DNA of 6,347 bases. Origin: JAYXXU01 sp049301135. Its GTDB lineage: Bacteria > Pseudomonadota > Gammaproteobacteria > Pseudomonadales > Moraxellaceae. The stretch lies in the NCBI GenBank assembly GCA_049301135.1, contig JBAQKP010000074.1:1-6347 (forward strand), written 5' to 3'. Made by a program: the position numbers and the translations under genes. The first letter of the stretch is position 1; each line of letters starts with the position of its first letter. Positions 1 to 5,019 of the stretch are shown in pieces. The notes below the pieces were generated by a model. The model was not told the origin of the DNA. It was given only the letters and a program-made list of their open reading frames with translations, and made no database searches.

Positions 1-2
1 CT

Positions 3-1211
3 GCACGACTGCACACCCAGCCGAGTGATTTTACCTTTGCCTATGGTCGAAGCTGCTGGCCAAGCGCCCAGACCGAACTGACCGCCCTGCGGCGGATTCG
101 GCGTTGGTTATTTCGTGCCGGACAAGCCTGCCCAGATCTCGCACTCATCCGCCAGATCGAACAGGGCTACGCTCAAGCCGACCCGCTGGTGGATCAACTG
201 ATCACCGATGGCATACGGCTCGATCAACTGCTCAAGCAACCCGATTTACACCGACATGGCACAGCACTGCAACAACAAATGCAACAACTGCTGCCAGACA
301 TTGACCCCGAACTGGTGCGACGCGGCGCGGCGGCCTATCGACGCTATCCGCTGCTACAGATCTGGCTACTGCGCAATGTTGCCCTGATGGCAGGCTATAG
401 TATCCCTGCGCTGAGTGTGCCGCTGTTGCATACCGGTGCATTGGTCAAACAAGCCCTACCGCGTCTGTATCGAACTTATGCATTTATCCAAGCGGTCAGC
501 CGTGATGATGCGTTAGAGATCGGCGGCATCGCGTGGCAGCACTGCGTACAAGTACGGCAGATTCATGCGCACGTTCGAAATAGCCTAAGTGAAAACAACT
601 CGAACGGCAAGCAGCAATCCACTTCGGAGCAAAGCAGTTGGGACGCTGACTACTGGGGCTTACCGCTAAACCAATCCGATATGATCGCCACGCAGTTACA
701 ATTTTCGCTGTTGATTATGCTCGGTTATCGCGGTTTTGGCGCGTCCTTAAACGCGGATGAGCAAGCGGGGATTGACATGTTGTGGCGACAGATCAGCGTT
801 TGGCTCGGCGTAGATCTCGCATTGATTCCTGCTGACACCTCGCAGGCACTGGCGTGGTTATATGCGTATGTGTCGACCCAGCGACTGGATTACAGTACCG
901 GACGACCATTGGCGCAGGCGTTACACGATTTGCCCAAGCAACTGATGGGGCAGGACAGCCGGTTGGCGCAGTGGACAGAAAGCGTCAATGCCAGCATTAC
1001 CCGTTTATTGGTCGGTGACGATATCGCCGATGGACTAGGCTTGCCGAAGCCGACCGGACGATTTGCGGTATTGGCCGTACCTGCGCTGTTGTTTGGGCTA
1101 GAGCGTAGCGCAGATCAACTGCCCGTCATTCGACGTGGCTTAAATCGTGTTGCAACATGGCGGCATCAGCGGGTCGATGATTGGATGCGCTTGCATGCTA
1201 CGGGGCTGTAG
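3..1211 (+). CDS. oxygenase MpaB family (DUF2236) protein, 5' end outside window
   Basis: This is probably a haem b-dependent oxygenase-like protein of the DUF2236 family, which includes the fungal MpaB oxygenase and the bacterial rubber oxygenase Lcp; the substrate of this member is unknown. The reading frame is open from base 3 with no stop and no ATG before 189. The 62 upstream residues look like real protein (a WLFRAGQACPDLALIRQIEQ-type helix and ADPLVDQL), so GTG 189 is unlikely to be the start. Visible length is 402 residues. Counting from GTG 189, the core signature is R92-x3-T96 (RLYRTYAFIQAV) and H126 (VRQIHAHVR). The R-T-H spacings of 4 and 30 match those I recall for Lcp R164, T168 and the haem-ligating H198. 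The positions equivalent to Lcp E148 and K167 are S76 and R95, so rubber cleavage is not implied. A polar Ser/Asn/Gln-rich insert follows at 133-152. No signal peptide can be judged because the N-terminus is missing. A TetR gene follows 109 bp downstream on the same strand. Confidence 0.85.
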   Translation, partial: ARLHTQPSDFTFAYGRSCWPSAQTELTALRRIRRWLFRAGQACPDLALIRQIEQGYAQADPLVDQLITDGIRLDQLLKQPDLHRHGTALQQQMQQLLPDIDPELVRRGAAAYRRYPLLQIWLLRNVALMAGYSIPALSVPLLHTGALVKQALPRLYRTYAFIQAVSRDDALEIGGIAWQHCVQVRQIHAHVRNSLSENNSNGKQQSTSEQSSWDADYWGLPLNQSDMIATQLQFSLLIMLGYRGFGASLNADEQAGIDMLWRQISVWLGVDLALIPADTSQALAWLYAYVSTQRLDYSTGRPLAQALHDLPKQLMGQDSRLAQWTESVNASITRLLVGDDIADGLGLPKPTGRFAVLAVPALLFGLERSADQLPVIRRGLNRVATWRHQRVDDWMRLHATGL

Positions 1212-1256
1212 GGTATTTTCAGGGGGTCTGTTGCCTTGAGTGATATCGCATGCAAG
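1190..1256. repeat. 9-bp perfect inverted repeat around the oxygenase stop codon
   Basis: CTTGCATGC at 1190-1198 and its exact reverse complement GCATGCAAG at 1248-1256 are separated by 49 bp. Each arm contains the self-complementary core GCATGC. The left arm lies in the last codons of the oxygenase gene and the right arm lies 65-73 bp upstream of the TetR start. It could be a pair of operator half-sites for the regulator, a long-looped hairpin, or chance. The arms are seen directly; the role is inference. Confidence 0.35.
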
Positions 1257-1269
1257 GTTGACGTACCAC

Positions 1270-1291
1270 ACGGCCATCGGCTGGCGTTTTT
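1270..1291 (+). terminator. weak candidate rho-independent terminator or leader hairpin
   Basis: An ACG(g)CCA arm pairs with TGGCGT over a TCGGC loop, giving six pairs with one bulged G, followed immediately by a TTTTT run (1287-1291, first T in the stem). It lies after the oxygenase gene and only about 30 bp before the TetR start codon. It could end the oxygenase transcript or sit in the TetR leader. The stem is short, so confidence is low. Confidence 0.3.
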
Positions 1292-1308
1292 GCTGCTGCT
1301 GCGCCTAC

Positions 1309-1313
1309 AAGGA
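1309..1313 (+). promoter_or_regulatory. ribosome binding site that fixes the TetR start
   Basis: AAGGA lies 7 nt before ATG 1321. The other in-frame start, GTG 1240, has no purine-rich site before it and would add 27 residues, including a run of four cysteines, that do not resemble a TetR N-terminus. Confidence 0.75.
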
Positions 1314-1320
1314 ATTAATA

Positions 1321-1941
1321 ATGACTGTCGCCATAACTGTTGACCTTGAGCAAGTCTTAGACCAAGCCATGTTTGTATTTTGGCAGCACGGTTATCAAGC
1401 GAGTTCGATACCGATGTTACTGACCGCGATGCGCCTGAGCCGTGCCCAATTTTATAGTTTGTTCGGTGACAAAACACAGTTGTTTCGGCAGGTGATGACA
1501 CGCTATCAAGCCTACATGCATGATGTGGTTGTTAATTTACTCGAACATCCGACCGATCCGGCGGAAGGGATTCGGCAGGTTTTTGAGCTGACAGTATTCA
1601 CCATGCCGCGCGAGCGTCGTGAGTTAGGCTGTCTATTCGTAAATGCTTTAACAGAACTATCGACCATTCATCCTGAGATCGCGCACGACGTGTTGCTAAA
1701 GCGCAACCGAGTGGAGCAAGCCTTTATTGGTGCTTGTGGTCGCGCGATTGTGCAGCAGCAGATTCAAGTGGCGTTGACCGATGAGCAAGCAGGCCGCATG
1801 TTAATGACCTTGCTGACTGGACTTCGTGTGCAGTCGAGATCAGGCGCAACGGAACAGATGCTACGGCAAAATGTTGAGCCGCTACTCTCGTTGTTATTTG
1901 TGGCACAGCCCGCACCGATGGCTGCGTATAGCTTCCACTAA
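1321..1941 (+). CDS. TetR/AcrR family transcriptional regulator
   Basis: This is a DNA-binding regulator of the TetR family, expected to act as a cytoplasmic dimer that leaves its operator when a small ligand binds. The 206 residues from ATG 1321 are the usual family length. Residues about 8-54 form the N-terminal helix-turn-helix: an opening helix (QVLDQAMFVFWQHGY), then SSIPMLLTAMRLSRAQFYSLFGDKTQLF, in which the LSRAQFYSLF part is the recognition helix and the FGDKxxLF ending is typical. The rest is the ligand-binding and dimer domain. Its GCLFVNALTELSTIHPEI stretch (103-120) resembles the GCL-x-N-x-x-x-E segment common in TetR proteins of the NemR/ComR-like type. The ligand and target cannot be read from the sequence. 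It follows the oxygenase gene on the same strand and could regulate it or itself; an inverted repeat lies in the gap. It ends 18 bp from the convergent ktrB stop. No convincing promoter of its own was found. Confidence 0.88.
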   Translation: MTVAITVDLEQVLDQAMFVFWQHGYQASSIPMLLTAMRLSRAQFYSLFGDKTQLFRQVMTRYQAYMHDVVVNLLEHPTDPAEGIRQVFELTVFTMPRERRELGCLFVNALTELSTIHPEIAHDVLLKRNRVEQAFIGACGRAIVQQQIQVALTDEQAGRMLMTLLTGLRVQSRSGATEQMLRQNVEPLLSLLFVAQPAPMAAYSFH

Positions 1942-1959
1942 TGTATTCGCCAATCTGAA

Positions 1960-3309
1960 TCAACCGATCTGAATATGCGTGCTGGGATATTTAATCCGGC
2001 TTTTATGTGGTGTGGCAATAAAATAGGCTAAGGTCAACGGGCCTAAACGTCCAGCAAACATCATAAAAATCAATAAAAATTGACTAAATGGACTCAATTC
2101 GGCCGTCAGCCCGCGCGACAGACCGACTGTGCAAACCGCAGATACCACCTCAAAGGCCACATCCAAAAAATCCGCATCACGTTCAATCGCCGTGATTAAG
2201 AAAATCCCCAAAAAGATCATCATCAGGGTGATGGAGGTGACCGCCAGTGCTTTCATGACTTGCGGCTGACCGATGCTGCGATTAAATACCCTGACCTCAT
2301 CATGACGGCGTAAAAACGCCCTTGTCGCCAGCAGCAGCACCACAAATGTACCGAGTTTAATCCCGCCTGCGGTACTCAGTGAGCCGCCACCAATAAACAT
2401 CAACAACAAGGTTAAAACGGTTGAGGCATCGGTCATTTCACCGGTTTGGATACTGTTAAAGCCAGATGAACGTGGCACAGTGGCTTGAAACCATGCAGCC
2501 AGTGCTTGTTCTTTGGCAGCGAGTGGAGCAAGTGTGGCCGGATTGCTAGACTCTAAGATCCAAATCAATACAAATGCCAGCAGATTAATCAATAGTGTGG
2601 CACTGAGAATGATTTTAGTATTGCTTTGCAGTTGATGCCAGCGTCGTTTTTGTCGAATGTCCATCAACACCACAAACCCAATGCCACCGACGATATATAA
2701 ACCACTAATAATCAGACTGATCCAAGTATGACCGACAAAGCTTGACATGCTATCTGGAAATAGCGCAAACCCCGCATTATTAAACGCCGCCACCGAGTGA
2801 AATAAACCGTAATAACTGGCGTCGCGCCAGCCCAATTGTGGCTGCCATGCCAGTGTCAGCAGCAGCCAACCCAGTAGCTCAAAAAATAGACTATAGACAA
2901 ACACTGCTTTGGCAACGTGGCTGACTTTGGCGAGACTGGTTTGGCCAAGCGCTTCTTGTGCGAAGGCTTTCTGACCAATGCCTAAGCGAGCGGATAAGCT
3001 CATGGCAGCAATCACCGCAAAGGTGACAAAGCCCAGCCCGCCTGCTTGTACCAAGGCGGTGATGGTCAGTTGTCCAAATGGGGTAAACACCGAACCGGTA
3101 TCGACCACCGCGAGTCCCGTCACGGTCACGGCGGAGGCGGCGGTGAACAGTGCTTCCACCCAACTGATTGATTCTCTGGTGGCAAACGGCAGTTTTAGCA
3201 CGAGTGTGCCAATCGCCATCAGCAGCAAAAACCCGATGGCCAACACGGTCGGTGGGCTAAGGTCAATGGTGTATTTTTTTGAGAGCTTGAAGAGTTTCAA
3301 CAGTGCCAT
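1960..3309 (-). CDS. ktrB: TrkH/KtrB-family potassium uptake channel subunit
   Basis: This is the pore-forming inner-membrane subunit of a Ktr-type potassium uptake system, working with the cytoplasmic RCK protein encoded just upstream. The 449 residues are the length of KtrB and shorter than classical TrkH. The protein has the fourfold M1-P-M2 layout of the superfamily. Its four selectivity-filter segments are visible: TVTGL (62-66, G65), NNAGF (177-181, G180), STAGGIK (312-318, G315/G316) and CTVGLS (393-398, G396). Hydrophobic helices lie around 20-40, 80-103, 133-155, 194-217, 233-252, 296-330 and 354-375. The short N-terminus (MALLKLFKLSKKYTIDLSP) is basic and precedes the first helix. 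It starts 11 nt after the ktrA stop with only a weak CTGGG touching the ATG, so translational coupling to ktrA is likely. Ktr systems are usually sodium-dependent, which is family knowledge and not shown here. The 3' end nearly abuts the convergent TetR gene. Confidence 0.93.
   Translation of the reverse strand: MALLKLFKLSKKYTIDLSPPTVLAIGFLLLMAIGTLVLKLPFATRESISWVEALFTAASAVTVTGLAVVDTGSVFTPFGQLTITALVQAGGLGFVTFAVIAAMSLSARLGIGQKAFAQEALGQTSLAKVSHVAKAVFVYSLFFELLGWLLLTLAWQPQLGWRDASYYGLFHSVAAFNNAGFALFPDSMSSFVGHTWISLIISGLYIVGGIGFVVLMDIRQKRRWHQLQSNTKIILSATLLINLLAFVLIWILESSNPATLAPLAAKEQALAAWFQATVPRSSGFNSIQTGEMTDASTVLTLLLMFIGGGSLSTAGGIKLGTFVVLLLATRAFLRRHDEVRVFNRSIGQPQVMKALAVTSITLMMIFLGIFLITAIERDADFLDVAFEVVSAVCTVGLSRGLTAELSPFSQFLLIFMMFAGRLGPLTLAYFIATPHKSRIKYPSTHIQIG
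1981..2004 (+). terminator. candidate + strand terminator inside the 3' end of ktrB
   Basis: A stem of GCT(g)GGAT with ATCCGGC, seven pairs including one G-T wobble and one bulged G, over an ATTTA loop, is followed by TTTT. It stands about 40 bp after the TetR stop in the right orientation to end that transcript, but it lies within the coding sequence for the last residues of the opposite-strand ktrB gene. Seen as structure; function is inferred. Confidence 0.35.
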
Positions 3310-3320
3310 CCCAGAGTATT

Positions 3321-3971
3321 TTAGTGGACTTTAGGCGCAAGTTTATTCAGCTCAGTCAGAGGCCCTTCCAAGATAATCGTATCGCCGATCTCAAGCATAA
3401 ATTCGTTTTGAATGACGGTGATAATCTGGTGCTGACGCTTCACCATCATGACCCGAATGTTATCGTGTCCAGCGAGCAGTTGGTTTAAATTAACCCCATG
3501 CAGTTGCCGCGAGGCTTCTACGGCGACAATAAAATGCTGATGCCCAAGCGACATATATTGGCTGACCATCGGATAATTGAGCGCCTGTGCAATGCGAATG
3601 CCCATTTCTTCTTCAGGATGAATAATCCGTGATACACCCAGCCGCGATAAAATCATGTGGTGTGCTTTGGATTTGGCTTTGACCCAAATCTGACCGATGC
3701 CGATATTTTTGAGGTGCAGTACACACAAGATGCTGGCCTCAAGATTTTCACCAATAGCGACCAGTACCGCATCACACGATTCGACATTCAGTTCGCGCAG
3801 CGCTTGTTCATCAGTGGCATCGGCGATGGCCGCGTAAGTCAGTTCGTTGGCCAGTGCGTCAACATATTTGGCATGACTATCAATGCCGATCACATCGTGG
3901 CCAAGCCGCAATAATTCGCGCGCGGCGGTTGCACCAAAACTGCCTAATCCAATCACTGCGTATTGCGACAT
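3321..3971 (-). CDS. ktrA: KtrA/TrkA-family RCK subunit of potassium uptake system
   Basis: This is the cytoplasmic regulatory subunit that forms a nucleotide-binding gating ring under the KtrB channel. The 216 residues match the single RCK unit of KtrA, not the duplicated TrkA of about 450 residues. The RCK_N Rossmann fold occupies about 3-125: VIGLGSFG gives the GxGxxG dinucleotide loop (G8, G10, G13), D31 ends the second strand (VIGID) where it would contact the ribose, and ADATDE (50-55) is the usual next motif. The GVSRIIHPEEEMGIRIA segment (112-128) closes the domain. RCK_C follows at about 134-216 (FIVAVEAS, then FMLEIGDTIILEGP). ATG 3971 has a modest TAGG site at 3978-3981, 6 nt away. 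It is the first gene of the ktrA-ktrB operon. ATP/ADP or NAD(H) control is known for relatives and is not demonstrable here. Confidence 0.93.
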   Translation of the reverse strand: MSQYAVIGLGSFGATAARELLRLGHDVIGIDSHAKYVDALANELTYAAIADATDEQALRELNVESCDAVLVAIGENLEASILCVLHLKNIGIGQIWVKAKSKAHHMILSRLGVSRIIHPEEEMGIRIAQALNYPMVSQYMSLGHQHFIVAVEASRQLHGVNLNQLLAGHDNIRVMMVKRQHQIITVIQNEFMLEIGDTIILEGPLTELNKLAPKVH

Positions 3972-4017
3972 ATATGGCCTATTAGCTCAATCATGAATTT
4001 CATCAGTTCGCGCTAAA

Positions 4018-4044
4018 GGTATAAGTGTTTAGGGTCAATTACAA
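4018..4044 (-). promoter_or_regulatory. weak candidate promoter of ktrAB
   Basis: Read on the - strand, TTGTAA (4044-4039) is followed after 15 bp by TATACC (4023-4018), about 47 bp upstream of the ktrA ATG. The spacing is shorter than the ideal 17 bp. A second -35-like TTGACC overlaps the spacer at 4038-4033. This is only a pattern match. Confidence 0.2.
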
Positions 4045-4149
4045 GCAGAGTCTTTGCGCTTAAATGCCGTAACGGTTTGCTGTGGATGATGTGTTTTAGA
4101 CGGTGCAGTGACTTGAGCTTGTCCGCGCAACATGCCAGCATCAGCTTTC

Positions 4150-4163
4150 AATCATCGATGATT
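4150..4163. repeat. 14-bp perfect palindrome just upstream of the SpoOM ribosome site
   Basis: AATCATCGATGATT reads the same on both strands and ends one base before the GAGGA ribosome site. It could be an operator for a dimeric regulator, or a small AU-rich RNA hairpin with a TCGA loop. Palindromes of this length can occur by chance, so the role is uncertain. Confidence 0.4.
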
Positions 4164-4164
4164 A

Positions 4165-4169
4165 GAGGA
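4165..4169 (+). promoter_or_regulatory. strong ribosome binding site of the SpoOM-family gene
   Basis: GAGGA is followed by 7 nt and ATG 4177. It is the clearest Shine-Dalgarno site in the window and supports this start over any other. Confidence 0.8.
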
Positions 4170-4176
4170 AAAGCTT

Positions 4177-4914
4177 ATGTTTGGAAAGTTAATGTCATCT
4201 TTAGGTCTACAATCCGTCAAAGTCGACACCGTGATTCAGAATCCGGCCGTGTATGCGGGTCAGGTGATTCAAGGCGAAGTGCGGCTGACCGGTGCGGATC
4301 AGCCGAAGCAAATCAATGGTCTATCGCTACAGTTGATGACGATTGCCGAGGTAGAGTCGGGTGATCATGAGTTTAATCAGCCACTGATCTTGCAGCAGAG
4401 GTCGCTGGCACAGCGCTTTGAATTGGCTGCGCAACAAGAATTGGTGTTGCCGTTTCAGTTGGAATTGCCGCACGAGACGCCGGTGACCGAGGTGAATTGT
4501 CGGCGCAATAGCAGTCGTGTTTGGATTCATACGCATCTCGACGTGGATTGGGGCTTGGATGCGAAAGACCGTGATTATTTACAGGTACATCCGACCCCCG
4601 TCGTGCAGGCTTTTTTGCAGGCGATGCAGCAGGCGGGCTTGGTGTTAAACAGTGTCGATGTCGAAAAAGGCCAGTTGCGTGGTCGGGGTTTTCAATCGAC
4701 GATTGGTTGCTATCAAGAATTTGAGTTTGTACCCGCGCGGTTCGGCAGTATGAATGAAGTCGAGGTGTCGTTTGTGGTACAGCCGCAACAAACCCACGTC
4801 ATGCTCGAAATTGACCGTAAGCTGCGCGGTGATCAGCTCAAAACCTTGACGTTACCGAGTCAGCCACTCAGCGAAGCACAGTTGGTGTCGAAGATTCGTG
4901 AATTGTTATTTTAA
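4177..4914 (+). CDS. spo0M: SpoOM (Spo0M) family protein
   Basis: The product belongs to the SpoOM family, named for the Bacillus sporulation-control protein Spo0M. It is a soluble protein with an arrestin-like beta-sandwich fold. In Bacillus it affects sporulation and cell-envelope or cell-division phenotypes; in non-spore-formers the role is unknown. The 245 residues are close to the Bacillus protein in length. The family pattern is seen in the N-terminus (MFGKLMSSLGLQSVKVDTVI, then a G-x-V-I-x-G-E-V strand at 28-35), in the beta-rich core (LVLPFQLELPHETPV, 89-103), and in the hallmark WIHTHLDVDWGLDAKDRDYL stretch (116-135) followed by VHPTPVVQAFLQAMQQAG. The C-terminal half contains GRGFQSTIGCYQEFEFVP (169-186) and an acidic, basic and hydrophobic mix with no membrane segment or signal peptide. 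It stands alone, divergent from ktrAB and convergent with chrA. The family call is fairly sure; the function is not. Confidence 0.85.
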   Translation: MFGKLMSSLGLQSVKVDTVIQNPAVYAGQVIQGEVRLTGADQPKQINGLSLQLMTIAEVESGDHEFNQPLILQQRSLAQRFELAAQQELVLPFQLELPHETPVTEVNCRRNSSRVWIHTHLDVDWGLDAKDRDYLQVHPTPVVQAFLQAMQQAGLVLNSVDVEKGQLRGRGFQSTIGCYQEFEFVPARFGSMNEVEVSFVVQPQQTHVMLEIDRKLRGDQLKTLTLPSQPLSEAQLVSKIRELLF

Positions 4915-4937
4915 ATTTTAGCCTAAGCATTAGTTAA

Positions 4938-4964
4938 AACCGATCTCTATCATGGGGATCGGTT
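4938..4964 (-). terminator. hairpin terminator between the SpoOM gene and chrA, best suited to chrA
   Basis: AACCGATCTCT pairs with GGGGATCGGTT over a 5-nt ATCAT loop: 11 pairs, two of them G-T. Read on the - strand, the hairpin lies about 56 nt after the chrA stop and is followed by TTTT (4939-4936, two of them in the stem), so it suits chrA. On the + strand it lies 23 nt after the SpoOM stop but is followed by GCTGC with no T-run. It may still act in both directions. Confidence 0.6.
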
Positions 4965-5019
4965 GCTGCTGATCAGTACGTCAATAAAAGATAGTGCTGA
5001 CTGGCAGATACAGAGTGCT

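Larger units (their letters stand above)
3972..4176. other. divergent intergenic region between ktrA and the SpoOM-family gene
   Basis: These 205 bp should carry the promoters of both ktrAB (leftward) and the SpoOM-family gene (rightward). No open frame here looks like a gene. Near the ktrA start there is an imperfect palindrome, ATGAATTTCAT (3993-4003), and near the SpoOM start a perfect 14-bp palindrome (4150-4163). For the rightward gene the best guess, TTACAA (4039-4044), 16 bp, then TAAATG, is poor. I see no recognisable riboswitch. Confidence 0.5.

Noticed and set aside
1240..1320. Extended TetR start at GTG 1240
   Set aside because: It has no ribosome site, and the added 27 residues with a Cys run do not fit the family. 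ATG 1321 has AAGGA at good spacing.
1166..1501. 111-residue frame on the - strand
   Set aside because: It lies antisense across the oxygenase end and the TetR start and resembles no protein I recognise; it is a shadow of the real genes.
2978..3334. 118-residue frame on the + strand
   Set aside because: It is antisense to the KtrB coding sequence, which has clear family motifs; no ribosome site is evident.
4077..4364. 95-residue frame on the + strand overlapping the SpoOM gene
   Set aside because: It is out of frame with the convincing SpoOM gene and lacks a ribosome site or motifs.
1963..4946. AACCGATCT shared by the two convergent gene ends (1963-1971 and 4938-4946)
   Set aside because: A 9-bp match over this length is compatible with chance, and only the second copy is part of a hairpin.
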